Of a stretch of 49,059 nt of DNA, positions 25,329 to 33,877 are shown piece by piece. A model generated the notes under the pieces. It saw only the letters and a program-made list of their open reading frames with translations. It was not told the DNA's origin and searched no databases. How positions within the stretch are numbered: the stretch's first letter is position 1; every line of letters begins with the position of its first letter. The position numbers and the translations under genes are program-made. This DNA is from Streptomyces sp. ADI95-17 (GTDB lineage Bacteria; Actinomycetota; Actinomycetes; Streptomycetales; Streptomycetaceae), in the NCBI RefSeq assembly GCF_003846175.1, contig NZ_ML123045.1, positions 886,100 through 935,158 of the forward strand, given 5' to 3'.

Positions 25329-26087
25329 ATGGTCCTGACGCCACTGCCCGACTCCCGTACCGAGCCGGATGGTTCGGCCGTCATCAGAGTGCTCAGCTAC
25401 AACATCCGGTCGATGCGCGACGACCGCGAGGCGCTGGCCCGCGTCATCACCGCTTGCGCCCCCGACCTCGTCCTCGTCCAGGAGGCGCCGCGGTTCTTCC
25501 GCTGGCGCAAGCGCGCGGCCTGGCTCGCGGCCCGTACCGACCTGGTCGTGCTCGGCGGCGGTGCCACGGCGGCCGGGCCGCTGCTGCTCTGCTCGCTGCG
25601 GGCCACCGTGGAGCGGACGCAGGACGTGCTGCTGCCGCGCACCCCAGGGCTGCACCGCAGGGGCTTCGCCACCTCGGTGGTACGGATCGCGGGCACCCGG
25701 ATCGGTCTGCTGAGCTTCCACCTGAGCCTGCAACGGGACGAACGCCTGGCCCAGACCGAGACACTGCTGGAGCGGCTGGACGAGATGGGCGTCGAGCACG
25801 CGATCGCGGCCGGCGACCTCAACGACGTACCGACCGGGGGCGCCTTCCGGCGGCTGGCCGGGCGGCTCCAGGACTGCTGGGCGGTCCGGCCGTGGGGCGA
25901 GGAGCACACCTACTCGCCGGACGACCCGCGACGGCGCATCGACGCGATCTTCGCGACGGAGGGGATCGAGGTGCTCGGCTGCGGTGTCCCCGTCGGGCTG
26001 CCCGGGGTCACCGAGGCGGACCTGCGGGCGGCCACCGACCATCTGCCGGTGCTGGCGGCGCTGCGGGTGCCCGCGATGCTGCCCTGA
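25329..26087 (+). CDS. Endonuclease/exonuclease/phosphatase (EEP) family protein
   Basis: 252 residues. EEP motifs: VLSYNIRSMRDD (Asn), LVQEAPRF (metal-binding Glu), FHLSLQRDERLAQ (His), AAGDLNDVP (Asp/Asn pair), and the C-terminal ATDHLPVLA (Asp-His). It is a Mg-dependent phosphodiesterase or phosphatase; it could act on nucleic acids, phospholipids or inositol phosphates, and no substrate is implied by context. The ATG at 25329 is chosen; GTG 25320 or 25293 would place the start in the glkA terminator region. Confidence 0.85.
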   Translation: MVLTPLPDSRTEPDGSAVIRVLSYNIRSMRDDREALARVITACAPDLVLVQEAPRFFRWRKRAAWLAARTDLVVLGGGATAAGPLLLCSLRATVERTQDVLLPRTPGLHRRGFATSVVRIAGTRIGLLSFHLSLQRDERLAQTETLLERLDEMGVEHAIAAGDLNDVPTGGAFRRLAGRLQDCWAVRPWGEEHTYSPDDPRRRIDAIFATEGIEVLGCGVPVGLPGVTEADLRAATDHLPVLAALRVPAMLP

Positions 26088-26094
26088 CACCCTT

Positions 26095-26256
26095 ACGGCC
26101 TCACCCGCGATTGTCAGCGGCGTCGCGGCGCCCGGGACCTCCGCCTCCGGCGTTGTCGTCAGTCGCGATGGCTCCGCCATCACTCCCTCCTCCGCCTTGG
26201 ATTCGAAGGCCCCGGGCGCCGCTCCTTCCCCCGCTGACAATCGCGGGTGAGGCCGT
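26095..26256. repeat. 162-bp imperfect inverted-repeat element
   Basis: The outer arms are a perfect 26-bp inverted repeat (26095-26120 with 26231-26256). After a short asymmetric internal loop a second perfect 12-bp inverted repeat follows (26125-26136 with 26211-26222). A small perfect hairpin, GATGGC/GCCATC (26167-26172/26176-26181), sits in the apical region. It fills the gap between convergent genes and could be a complex bidirectional terminator or a small mobile-type repeat. Confidence 0.75.
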
Positions 26257-26271
26257 TACTCCGCTCCGGTC

Positions 26272-26952
26272 TCAGACGACCGCCCCGCGCCCGGGGTCGT
26301 CGCCGTCCTCGTCGTCATCGTTCATCCGCGCCACCAGCGTGACGAAACCGCCCAGGAAACCGCCGACGCAGACCGTCGTCAGCCACCAGGTCATGTCCCA
26401 CCGCAGCAGCACCGCGATCAGCATCAGCACCGGACCGCCGACGACCGCGAGCCAGGCGAACTTCGCCGTGACATCGGCCTCCGGGAGCGGCGGCGGTTCC
26501 GGGGGGACGAAGTGCCCCTCGTCGCTGTCGTCGAGGTCGCCGTCCTTCGGCTCCGGGACCTCGTAGTCGCGCGGACCGATGACCCCGGGCGCGAAGACGA
26601 CCGAGCTGCCGAGCGGCTTCTCCGGCGGCTTCACGGACTTCTTCCCGAGCCCCTTGTCCGGATCCAGGACGTCGGACCCGTCGTCCTCCGGCAGCGCGAG
26701 ATCCTCGATCGACCTGAACGGCTTGGCGCCCGGCGGGTCCGGCGGCTCCTCGCCGTACCCGGCGACGATCGCCTGCCACGCGGCGTCCTCGTCGACCGAC
26801 GGCTCAGGCCGGCCGCCGTCGGCGCCCGGTGCCGCCTGCTGTGCGGCGCCGTCCTGCGGGCCCGCGCCGTCGTCGGGCACGGCCGCTCCCTCCGCGGGAA
26901 GGGGCTCGCGCTCCTCCTCGCTGCCCGCGCGCTCCGCGTCGTGCTCAGCCAC
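26272..26952 (-). CDS. Conserved membrane protein with long acidic N-terminus
   Basis: 226 residues. About 160 N-terminal residues are hydrophilic, rich in Glu, Asp and Pro and probably disordered; two hydrophobic helices follow (about 167-185 and 191-210), and the tail is a short acidic run of Asp/Glu. The GTG start overlaps the end of the esterase gene by eight bases, with GGAG upstream, so the two are translationally coupled. I recognise no domain. It may be a small membrane adaptor conserved in Streptomyces. Confidence 0.7.
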   Translation of the reverse strand: MAEHDAERAGSEEEREPLPAEGAAVPDDGAGPQDGAAQQAAPGADGGRPEPSVDEDAAWQAIVAGYGEEPPDPPGAKPFRSIEDLALPEDDGSDVLDPDKGLGKKSVKPPEKPLGSSVVFAPGVIGPRDYEVPEPKDGDLDDSDEGHFVPPEPPPLPEADVTAKFAWLAVVGGPVLMLIAVLLRWDMTWWLTTVCVGGFLGGFVTLVARMNDDDEDGDDPGRGAVV

Positions 26953-27724
26953 CTGACGTGCTCCCCTTCTTGCCGACGCTCGGGGCGAGGCGGCCGATGA
27001 ACCGGTAGCTCTCGTCGAAGATCCGCTCCGCATCATGGTCCAACGTCGCGACGTGGTAGCTCTGTTCCAGCAGGATCTCCTCGACGTCCGTCGACGACAC
27101 CCGGCTGAGGATGCGGGCCGAGTCGGCCGGCGGCACCACATGGTCCTGCGGGCTGTGCAGCAGCACCAGCGGCTGGGTGACCTGGGGAAGCTCGGCATCG
27201 ACCAGACGGAAGAACTTCCGCAGCGAATGCGCCGCGTGCAGCGGCACCCGGTCGTACCCCACCTCGTCGGAGCCCGCCAGGGCGATGTCGCTCGCCAGCC
27301 CCTTCGTCGTACGCACCAGATGACGGGCGACCGGCAGCGCGTACGCCGACAGGCCGTGCACCTTGTTGGCCGGGTTGACCAGCACCAGGCCGCTGATCGC
27401 GTCCCCGTGCTTCGCCGCCAGCCGCAGCGTCAGCGCGCCGCCCATGGACAGCCCGAAGACGAAGACCTGGCTGCACCGCTCCAGCAGGGCGCGCAGCTCC
27501 CGGTCCACCTCCGCGTACCAGTCCTGCCAGCCGGTGAGCTGCATGTCCTCCCAGCGGGTGCCGTGCCCCGGCAGCAGGGGCAGCGAGACGGTGAGCCCGC
27601 GCTCCGCCAGATGCTCGGCCCAGGGGCGCAGCGACTGCGGGGAACCGGTAAATCCGTGACAGAGGAGGACGCCGACCTCTCCGCCCTCGTGGCGGAACGG
27701 CTCGGCTCCAGGAAGGACCGGCAC
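26945..27724 (-). CDS. Alpha/beta hydrolase (carboxylesterase/monoacylglycerol lipase-like)
   Basis: 259 residues. The oxyanion loop is LCHGFTGSP, the nucleophile elbow is GLSMGG, the acid is Asp in HSPQDHVVP, and the histidine is in QSYHVATLDHD. The pattern matches the Est30-type carboxylesterase and monoacylglycerol lipase group, acting on short or medium acyl esters. GTG at 27724 has GGAGA upstream. The 259-bp intergenic region upstream holds a four-unit tandem repeat and the divergent plsC start. Confidence 0.88.
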   Translation of the reverse strand: MPVLPGAEPFRHEGGEVGVLLCHGFTGSPQSLRPWAEHLAERGLTVSLPLLPGHGTRWEDMQLTGWQDWYAEVDRELRALLERCSQVFVFGLSMGGALTLRLAAKHGDAISGLVLVNPANKVHGLSAYALPVARHLVRTTKGLASDIALAGSDEVGYDRVPLHAAHSLRKFFRLVDAELPQVTQPLVLLHSPQDHVVPPADSARILSRVSSTDVEEILLEQSYHVATLDHDAERIFDESYRFIGRLAPSVGKKGSTSGG

Positions 27725-27800
27725 CGGGGTCTCCTGTTCGTGAGGCTCGCAGGGGAGCGAAAGGGGGCGTGCAGAGGATTACTTCACCGTACGCGACCGG

Positions 27801-27888
27801 ACCGACACCGACCAGGGCCGTCACCGACACCGACCAGGGCTGTCACCGACACCGACCAGGGCTGTCACCGACACCGACCAGGGCCGTC
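27801..27888. repeat. Four tandem copies of a 22-bp direct repeat
   Basis: The copies are at 27801-27822, 27823-27844, 27845-27866 and 27867-27888. The unit is ACCGACACCGACCAGGGC followed by C/T and GTC; copies 1 and 4 have C and copies 2 and 3 have T at the variable position, and they are otherwise identical. Two helical turns per unit would place equivalent sites on one face of the DNA. It lies between divergent esterase and plsC genes. Confidence 0.9.
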
Positions 27889-27983
27889 ACCGGCTCAGGC
27901 CGCCGCAGCGGCTCCGTGCCGGGCGGGAGCGCGGGCGTCCCACGGGTTAAGGTCTGTCGGACAGCACACAGGAGGCACCCGAG

Positions 27984-28727
27984 TTGATCTACGGCGCAAT
28001 GAAGTTCTCCATCGGCGGCTCACTGAAGCTCGCCTTCCGGCCATGGGTGGAGGGCCTGGAGAACATCCCCGCGCAGGGACCGGCGATCCTCGCGAGTAAT
28101 CACCTGTCGTTCTCCGACTCCTTCTTCCTGCCGGCCGTCCTGGACCGCAAGGTCACCTTCATCGCCAAGTCCGAGTACTTCACCGCACCCGGCGTGAAGG
28201 GCAAGCTGACCGCCGCCTTCTTCAAGGGCGTCGGCCAGCTCCCGGTGGACCGCTCGGGCGCCCGCGGCGCCGGTGAGGCGGCCATCAAGGCGGGCATCGA
28301 AGTCATCGAGAGCGGCGGCCTCTTCGGCATCTACCCGGAGGGCACCCGCTCGCCCGACGGCCGTCTCTACCGGGGCAAGCCCGGCGGGCTGGCCCGGGTG
28401 GCGCTGGCCACCGGGGCGCCCGTCATCCCCGTCGCGATGATCGACACGGAGAAGATCCAGCCGCCCGGCCAGGTGATGCCCAAGCTGATGCGCCCGGGGA
28501 TCAGGATCGGCAAGCCGCTCGACTTCAGCCGCTACCACGGCATGGACGGGGACCGCTTCATCCTGCGCTCGGTCACCGACGAGGTGATGTACGAGATCAT
28601 GAAGCTCTCCGGCCAGGAGTACGTCGACATCTACGCGACGGCGGCCAAGCGGCAGATCGCGGACGAGGCCAAGCGCCACGCCGAGGCGGAGAAGCACAAG
28701 GACACCGGGTCCGCGACACAGGGGTGA
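27984..28727 (+). CDS. plsC: 1-acyl-sn-glycerol-3-phosphate acyltransferase family protein
   Basis: 247 residues. Acyltransferase block I is NHLSFSD (NHx4D), block II has LPVDRSG, block III is YPEGTRS and block IV is VIPVAMI. It acylates lysophosphatidate or a related acceptor at the inner membrane to make phosphatidic acid. TTG at 27984 is chosen because AGGAGG lies eight bases upstream; the first in-frame ATG (27999) is too far from it. A charged C-terminal tail of about 30 residues follows the catalytic domain. The mycobacterial counterpart in this neighbourhood is Rv2182c. Confidence 0.9.
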   Translation: MIYGAMKFSIGGSLKLAFRPWVEGLENIPAQGPAILASNHLSFSDSFFLPAVLDRKVTFIAKSEYFTAPGVKGKLTAAFFKGVGQLPVDRSGARGAGEAAIKAGIEVIESGGLFGIYPEGTRSPDGRLYRGKPGGLARVALATGAPVIPVAMIDTEKIQPPGQVMPKLMRPGIRIGKPLDFSRYHGMDGDRFILRSVTDEVMYEIMKLSGQEYVDIYATAAKRQIADEAKRHAEAEKHKDTGSATQG

Positions 28728-28769
28728 AGGAACGGTACGGCGCGTGAACGCGTCCGTTCCGTCCGGGGG

Positions 28770-30002
28770 GTGGGGGAAGTGGCCAGGCGCGAGCGGGTCG
28801 TACGGATGTCGGTCGAACAGCCGCTGTGGAGTGCGCTGACCGCGTATCGCATCCTGACGATGCTGTACGCGGTACTGCTCGCCGTCTTCGGCCGGGAGAA
28901 GTACGACCGGCCATGGGTGGCCGTCGCCTTCCTCGCGGTGCTGGTGGTCTGGACGCTCGCCACCCTCCCGAAGGTCTCGAACGCCACCGCCTGCACCAAA
29001 CGCTTCCTCGGCGCCGATCTGACCATCGCGCTCACCGGCATACTCCTCACCCCGCTCGCCGACTTCGAGGCCCAGCAGATGGACGGCCCGACGCTGCCGT
29101 CCATCTGGACCGCGGGCTCCGTGCTGGCCTTCGCGATCAAGGGCGGCTGGCGCTGGGCGGCCTTCGCGTCGAGCTTCGTCGCCGTCGCCAACATCGTCGA
29201 GCGCGGCCATCCCAGCCGGGACACCTTCCACAACGTGCTGCTGGTCTGGGTCGCCTCCATCGCCATCGGGTACGTCATCGAGGTGGCCAGGGCCAGTGAG
29301 CGCACCCTGGCCCGCGCCCTGGAGATCGAGGCCGCCACCCGCGAGCGGGAACGGCTGGCCCGGGACATCCACGACAGCGTGCTCCAGGTCCTGGCGATGG
29401 TGCAGCGCCGGGGCACCGCGCTCGGCGGGGAGGCGGCCGAACTGGGCCGGATGGCCGGGGAGCAGGAGGTCGCCCTGCGCACCCTGGTCTCCAGCGGACT
29501 GGTGCCCACCACCCGGGTCTCCGAGGACGCCGCCGAGGGCGCGGTGGTCCGCAGCGTCGAGGTCGACGACGAACCGTCCGAACAGGCCGACTGCGATCTG
29601 CGCGCCCTGCTCGCCCCGCACGCCGGATCCCGGGTCAGCTTCGCGGAGCCGGGCGCTCCGGTGCTGCTGGCCCCCGCGGCCGCGACGGAGCTGGCGGCCG
29701 CTGTCAGTGCCGCCCTGGACAATGTCAGGGTCCACGCGGGGGAGAATGCCCAGGCATGGATCCTCGTCGAGGACTGGCCGGACGAGGTGATCGTGACGGT
29801 CCGGGACGACGGCCCCGGAATCCCGGACGGGCGGCTCGCCCAGGCCGAGGGGGAAGGGCGGATGGGGGTGGCCCTGTCGATCCGGGGGCGGCTGCGTGAC
29901 CTGGGCGGCACGGCCGAGGTGATCTCGGTGCCAGGCCAGGGCACCGAGGTCGAGTTGAAGGTTCAGAAGGTTCCGCGGGGGAAGGCAGGATCAGCGAGAT
30001 GA
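28770..30002 (+). CDS. macS: Membrane sensor histidine kinase, NarL-type partner (MacS-like)
   Basis: 410 residues with the longest supported GTG start; GTG 28779 and ATG 28806 are alternatives. About five hydrophobic segments lie within residues 20-175, followed by a HisKA_3 dimerisation helix RERLARDIHDS with phospho-acceptor His201, and an HATPase_c domain containing DNVRVHAGENAQ (N box) and DDGPGIPDGR (G1 box). It overlaps the response regulator by four bases. Position and architecture match MacS of the S. coelicolor MacRS system (SCO2120/SCO2121), which influences morphology and actinorhodin. The ligand is unknown. Confidence 0.88.
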   Translation: MGEVARRERVVRMSVEQPLWSALTAYRILTMLYAVLLAVFGREKYDRPWVAVAFLAVLVVWTLATLPKVSNATACTKRFLGADLTIALTGILLTPLADFEAQQMDGPTLPSIWTAGSVLAFAIKGGWRWAAFASSFVAVANIVERGHPSRDTFHNVLLVWVASIAIGYVIEVARASERTLARALEIEAATRERERLARDIHDSVLQVLAMVQRRGTALGGEAAELGRMAGEQEVALRTLVSSGLVPTTRVSEDAAEGAVVRSVEVDDEPSEQADCDLRALLAPHAGSRVSFAEPGAPVLLAPAAATELAAAVSAALDNVRVHAGENAQAWILVEDWPDEVIVTVRDDGPGIPDGRLAQAEGEGRMGVALSIRGRLRDLGGTAEVISVPGQGTEVELKVQKVPRGKAGSAR

Positions 30003-30691
30003 GCACGGAGAACACCGGGGCCGCACAGGAGCGGGCCATCAGGGTCATGGTGGTCGACGACCATCCGATGTGGCGCGACGCCGTCGCCCGCGACCTTTCC
30101 GAGTCCGGCTTCGAAGTGGTGGCGACCGCGGGCGACGGACCGCAGGCGGTCCGAAGGGCGAAGGCCGTCACCCCCGACGTCCTGGTGCTCGACCTGAATC
30201 TGCCCGGCATGCCCGGCGTCCAGGTCTGCAAGGAGCTCGTCGGCTCCCACCCCGGGCTGCGGGTGCTGGTGCTCTCCGCCAGCGGTGAGCACGCCGACGT
30301 GCTGGAAGCGGTCAAGTCCGGCGCCACCGGCTATCTGCTCAAGTCGGCCAGTACCCAGGAGCTGACCGAGGCCGTGCGGTCCACCGCCGTCGGCGACCCC
30401 GTCTTCACGCCGGGTCTGGCCGGGCTGGTGCTCGGCGAGTACCGCAGGCTCGCCTCCGACCCCGCGCCCGCCGCGTCCGACGAGCCCAAGGCCCCGCAGC
30501 TCACCGAGCGCGAGACCGAGGTGCTGCGGCTGGTCGCCAAGGGCCTCTCGTACAAGCAGATCGCCGAGCGGCTGGTCATCTCGCACCGCACCGTGCAGAA
30601 CCACGTGCAGAACACCCTGGGCAAGCTCCAGCTGCACAACCGGGTGGAGCTGGTGCGGTACGCGATCGAGCGCGGTCTCGACGACGCCTGA
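29999..30691 (+). CDS. macR: NarL/LuxR-type response regulator (MacR-like)
   Basis: 230 residues. The receiver domain has acidic residues Asp20-Asp21, phospho-acceptor Asp65 in VLVLDLNLPG and the conserved lysine in LLKSAS. A linker at about 140-165 leads to a LuxR-type HTH (LTERETEVLRLV, then SHRTVQNHVQNTLGKL) at about 168-225. It is translationally coupled to the kinase (ATGA). MacR in S. coelicolor recognises an inverted repeat at membrane and lipoprotein gene promoters; I found no convincing match in this window. Confidence 0.92.
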   Translation: MSTENTGAAQERAIRVMVVDDHPMWRDAVARDLSESGFEVVATAGDGPQAVRRAKAVTPDVLVLDLNLPGMPGVQVCKELVGSHPGLRVLVLSASGEHADVLEAVKSGATGYLLKSASTQELTEAVRSTAVGDPVFTPGLAGLVLGEYRRLASDPAPAASDEPKAPQLTERETEVLRLVAKGLSYKQIAERLVISHRTVQNHVQNTLGKLQLHNRVELVRYAIERGLDDA

Positions 30692-30720
30692 GCCAGCGGC
30701 CCCGGCCGGGCGGCGCGGCA

Positions 30721-30779
30721 GGGGCATGGGCCGTATATTCGCGATGACCGGCATGCTCGCGATGCCCGGCCCATGCCCC
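30721..30779. promoter_or_regulatory. Nested hairpin in the macR-dehydrogenase gap
   Basis: The outer arms GGGGCATGGGCC and GGCCCATGCCCC (30721-30732/30768-30779) form a perfect 12-bp stem. The interior has two copies of TCGCGATG and a GGCAT/ATGCC hairpin. It could terminate macRS or act as an operator or attenuator for the downstream gene. Confidence 0.55.
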
Positions 30780-30832
30780 CCTGATCCGCCGGTCCGCTGG
30801 TCCGCCGATCCGCGCGACGAACGGGAGAAGTC

Positions 30833-31837
30833 GTGGAAATCCTGGCCTTCGGTGTGCAGTCCGACGAGAAGCCGCTGATCGAGAAGGCCTTCGCCGGACA
30901 GCACGAGGTCCGCTGCCTGGACGTCTTCCTGAACAAGGACACCGCCCCCATCGCGGCGGGATACGAGATCATCTCCACCAGCGTCAACGCCGACCTGGGC
31001 GGCAGCGTCCTGCAGACCCTCGCGGCCGGGGGCACGCAGATGATCGCCCAGCGCTCCACCGGCTTCAACAACATCGACCTGGACGTCGCCGAACGCCTCG
31101 CGCTGCGGGTCGCCCGGGTCTCCTACTACTCGCCGTACTCGGTCGCCGAATTCGCCTGGACCCTCGCGATGGCCGTCAACCGCCGGATCATCCGGGCCGC
31201 GAGCCGCACCCGCGACTTCGACTTCCGGCTCGACGGACTCCTCGGCCGTGACATGCGCGGCCGCACGGCGGGCGTGATCGGCACCGGCAAGATCGGCGAG
31301 GCCTTCACCCGGATCGCCCACGGCTTCGGCATGGAACTGCTCGGCTGGGACGTCGCGGAGAACCCCGCCTGCGCCGCCCTCGGCATGAAGTACGTCGAGA
31401 AGGAGCAGCTGCTCGCCGAGTCCGACCTGATCAGCCTGCACGTACCGCTGCTCCCCGCGACCCACCACATCATCGGCGCGGACGCCCTGGCCCGGATGAA
31501 GGACGACGCGATCCTGGTCAACTCCAGTCGCGGCGGACTCATCGACACCACGGCGCTGGTCACCGAGTTGCGCGCGGGCCGCTTCCTGGGCGTCGGACTC
31601 GACGTGTACGAGGCGGAGGCCGGGCTGTTCTTCCTGGACAAGTCGCTGGAGGGTGTCGACGACGACACCCTGGCCCGGCTCGTCACCTTCCCGAACGTCA
31701 TCGTCACCTCGCACCAGGCGTACTACACCGAGGACGCGGTGGGGCAGATCATCGACGCCACGGTGGGCAACGTCGCCGACTACCTGGCCGGCCGCCGCAG
31801 CGACAACGTCCTGGTCCCCGCGCTCCCGGCGGGCTGA
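30833..31837 (+). CDS. D-2-hydroxyacid dehydrogenase (D-lactate dehydrogenase-like)
   Basis: 334 residues. NAD-binding GTGKIGEAF follows an N-terminal substrate-binding half; catalytic residues are Arg in NSSRGGLIDT, Glu in YEAEAGLFF and His in SHQAYYTEDA. The motifs are those of fermentative D-lactate dehydrogenases (LdhA), which reduce pyruvate to D-lactate with NADH. GGGAG precedes the GTG start. A nested hairpin occupies the upstream gap after macR. Other 2-ketoacid substrates cannot be excluded. Confidence 0.87.
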   Translation: MEILAFGVQSDEKPLIEKAFAGQHEVRCLDVFLNKDTAPIAAGYEIISTSVNADLGGSVLQTLAAGGTQMIAQRSTGFNNIDLDVAERLALRVARVSYYSPYSVAEFAWTLAMAVNRRIIRAASRTRDFDFRLDGLLGRDMRGRTAGVIGTGKIGEAFTRIAHGFGMELLGWDVAENPACAALGMKYVEKEQLLAESDLISLHVPLLPATHHIIGADALARMKDDAILVNSSRGGLIDTTALVTELRAGRFLGVGLDVYEAEAGLFFLDKSLEGVDDDTLARLVTFPNVIVTSHQAYYTEDAVGQIIDATVGNVADYLAGRRSDNVLVPALPAG

Positions 31838-31868
31838 GCGGCCGGCCGGGCGGCCGAAGGCCGTCCGA

Positions 31869-31893
31869 GGGCCCCCGGGATCCCGGGGCCCCC
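31869..31893. terminator. Hairpin between convergent dehydrogenase and anthranilate synthase genes
   Basis: A GC-rich near-perfect inverted repeat centred on CGGGATCCCG with one bulged C, ending four bases before the stop of the minus-strand gene. Confidence 0.6.
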
Positions 31894-31897
31894 GCCT

Positions 31898-33784
31898 TCA
31901 GCCGGCCACCGGCAACCCCGCCAGCAGCTCCGCCACGATCGCCGCACCGCGCAGCGTCAGCACCGACTCCGGGTGGAACTGCACCGAGGCGAAGCCCGGC
32001 CCGCGCAGCGCGTGCAGCTCGCCGGTGGACTCGTCCAGGCTCACCTCGACGCCGTGCGCCGCGAGCTCGTCGACCACCGGACCGTCGCAGCGCGCGGTGA
32101 AGCTGTTGTAGAAACCGACCGTCTCCGGCCGCCCGAACAGCTCGATCCGGGTCTGCGCGCCCTGGTACGGCACGGTCTTGCGGACGATCTCCAGCCCCAG
32201 CTCCGCCGCGATCAGCTCATGGCCCAGGCAGACCCCCAGCAGGCCGTGCCGGTGGTCACGGACCAGCTCCGCGGCGAGCCCGCGCATCAGCCGCATCTTC
32301 GGATCGCCGGTGTCGCCCGGATTCCCCGGCCCGGGGCCCAGCACGACCGGACCGGTGTGCGCCCGCACCAGCTCGCGCAGCCCCGGCTCGTCGTAGCGGT
32401 GCACCGACACATCGAGGCCCGAGGAGCGCAGCAGATGCGCCAGCATCGCGGTGAAGGTGTCCTCCCCGTCGATCACCAGCGCCCGGCCGGACAGCTCGTG
32501 GGTGCGCTCCTGCATCCGCAGCCAGAACGGCGCGAGCCCGTCCCGCCGGGCGTCCAGCGCCGCCCGCACCCGCGGGTCGTCCGCCAGTTGCGGCCGGGCC
32601 GCCTCGTCCACCGGCCGGCCGGGCCGCACCCCGAGCGCGGTGAGCACCCCGGCCGCCTTCGCATGGGTCTCGGCGACCTCGCCGTCCGGATCGGAGTGAC
32701 GCACCAGGGTCGCCCCGACCGGCACCCGCAGCCGGCCGCCGGCCGAGATGTCGGCGGTACGGATCAGGATCGGCGAATCCAGGGTCTGCGCCCCGCCCGG
32801 CTCCTGCCGCAGCAGCGCCAGGGCCCCCGCGTAGTAGCCGCGCCCGCCGGGCTCGTACCGCTCGATGACCCGGCAGGCGTTCTGGACCGGGGAGCCGGTG
32901 ACCGTGGCCGCGAACATGGTCTCCTTCAGCACCTCCCGCACATCCAGCGAGGAACGCCCGCGCAGCTCGTACTCCGTATGGGCGAGATGGGCCATCTCCT
33001 TGAGCCGCGGTCCGATCACCACCCCGCCCATGTCGCCGACGGTGCACATCATCTTGAGCTCCTCGTCGACCACCATGGAGAGCTCCTCGGTCTCCTTGCG
33101 GTCGGCGAGGAAGGTCAGCAGGCTCTCCGCGGTCGGGCCCTCGGCGGGGTAGCGGTACGTCCCGCTGATCGGGTTCATCACGACCGTTCCGCCGGACATC
33201 CGCACATGGACCTCCGGGCTGGCGCCGACCAGCGTCCTGTCCCCGGTGTGCACGACGAAGGTCCAGTACGCGCCCCGCTCCCCGGCCAGCAGCCGCCGGA
33301 AGAGCGCCAGCGCGTCGGCCCGCCCGAAGCCCGGGATCTCGCCCTCGAAGGTCCGCCGGACGACGAAGTTCGCGCCCTCGCCCTGCCCGATCTCGTCCTC
33401 GACGACCCGCCGGACGATCCCGGCGTACTCCTCGTCCGGCACGTCGAAGGCGCCGCCCTCGACCCGCACCTCGCGCACCGGCAGCCGGTCCAGCACCTCG
33501 GCGAGCGGCAGCTCGTACGTCTCCTCGGCGACCAGCACGGACAGCGGAGTCCCGTCGTCGCGCACATCGAAGCCGCGCTCGGCGATCTGCCGGAACGGCA
33601 CCAGGGCGAGCGAGGGCTGTTCACCGACCGGGAGACCGGCGAGCCGGTCCGCTTCCCGCACCCGGCCGATCAGCACCTCGACGGTGTCCTGGTCGTGGCC
33701 GGGGGTGCGCCTGCGCAGCAGCGCGAACGGCGGGCAGCCGTCACTCAGGAGCCGGTCGATGACGGCATCGGTGCGGTGATCCAT
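31898..33784 (-). CDS. trpE: Fused anthranilate synthase (TrpE-TrpG; PhzE-like architecture)
   Basis: 628 residues. Residues 1-430 are a chorismate-binding component I domain (NPISGTYRYP, ADRKETEELSMVVDEELKMM, ETMFAATVTGSPVQNAC). Residues 440-628 are a class I glutamine amidotransferase domain with GVCLGHE (nucleophile Cys) and QFHPESV (His-Glu). Together they convert chorismate and glutamine to anthranilate. The fused order and GTYRYP motif also fit PhzE-type aminodeoxyisochorismate synthases. The Trp-codon attenuator upstream strongly favours a tryptophan role. GGAAGGA precedes the ATG. Confidence 0.88.
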   Translation of the reverse strand: MDHRTDAVIDRLLSDGCPPFALLRRRTPGHDQDTVEVLIGRVREADRLAGLPVGEQPSLALVPFRQIAERGFDVRDDGTPLSVLVAEETYELPLAEVLDRLPVREVRVEGGAFDVPDEEYAGIVRRVVEDEIGQGEGANFVVRRTFEGEIPGFGRADALALFRRLLAGERGAYWTFVVHTGDRTLVGASPEVHVRMSGGTVVMNPISGTYRYPAEGPTAESLLTFLADRKETEELSMVVDEELKMMCTVGDMGGVVIGPRLKEMAHLAHTEYELRGRSSLDVREVLKETMFAATVTGSPVQNACRVIERYEPGGRGYYAGALALLRQEPGGAQTLDSPILIRTADISAGGRLRVPVGATLVRHSDPDGEVAETHAKAAGVLTALGVRPGRPVDEAARPQLADDPRVRAALDARRDGLAPFWLRMQERTHELSGRALVIDGEDTFTAMLAHLLRSSGLDVSVHRYDEPGLRELVRAHTGPVVLGPGPGNPGDTGDPKMRLMRGLAAELVRDHRHGLLGVCLGHELIAAELGLEIVRKTVPYQGAQTRIELFGRPETVGFYNSFTARCDGPVVDELAAHGVEVSLDESTGELHALRGPGFASVQFHPESVLTLRGAAIVAELLAGLPVAG

Positions 33785-33822
33785 GGGGTTGTTCCTTCCG
33801 GACGGAGGAACGGCTCCCGAAA

Positions 33823-33858
33823 ACGCGGAGAAGGCCGCCCCTCGGGCGGCCTTCGCGT
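33823..33858 (-). terminator. trp attenuator terminator
   Basis: On the minus strand a perfect 10-bp stem (33844-33853 with 33831-33840) with a three-base loop, extendable by five pairs across a three-base bulge, is followed by GTTTTC. It lies between the Trp leader peptide and the anthranilate synthase start, the position expected for the transcription terminator of a classic attenuator. Confidence 0.88.
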
Positions 33859-33877
33859 GGTCTGTCGCGCGCGATTG

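Noticed and set aside
27801..27888. Tandem repeats considered as a CRISPR array
   Set aside because: Units are contiguous with no spacers, and no cas genes are present.
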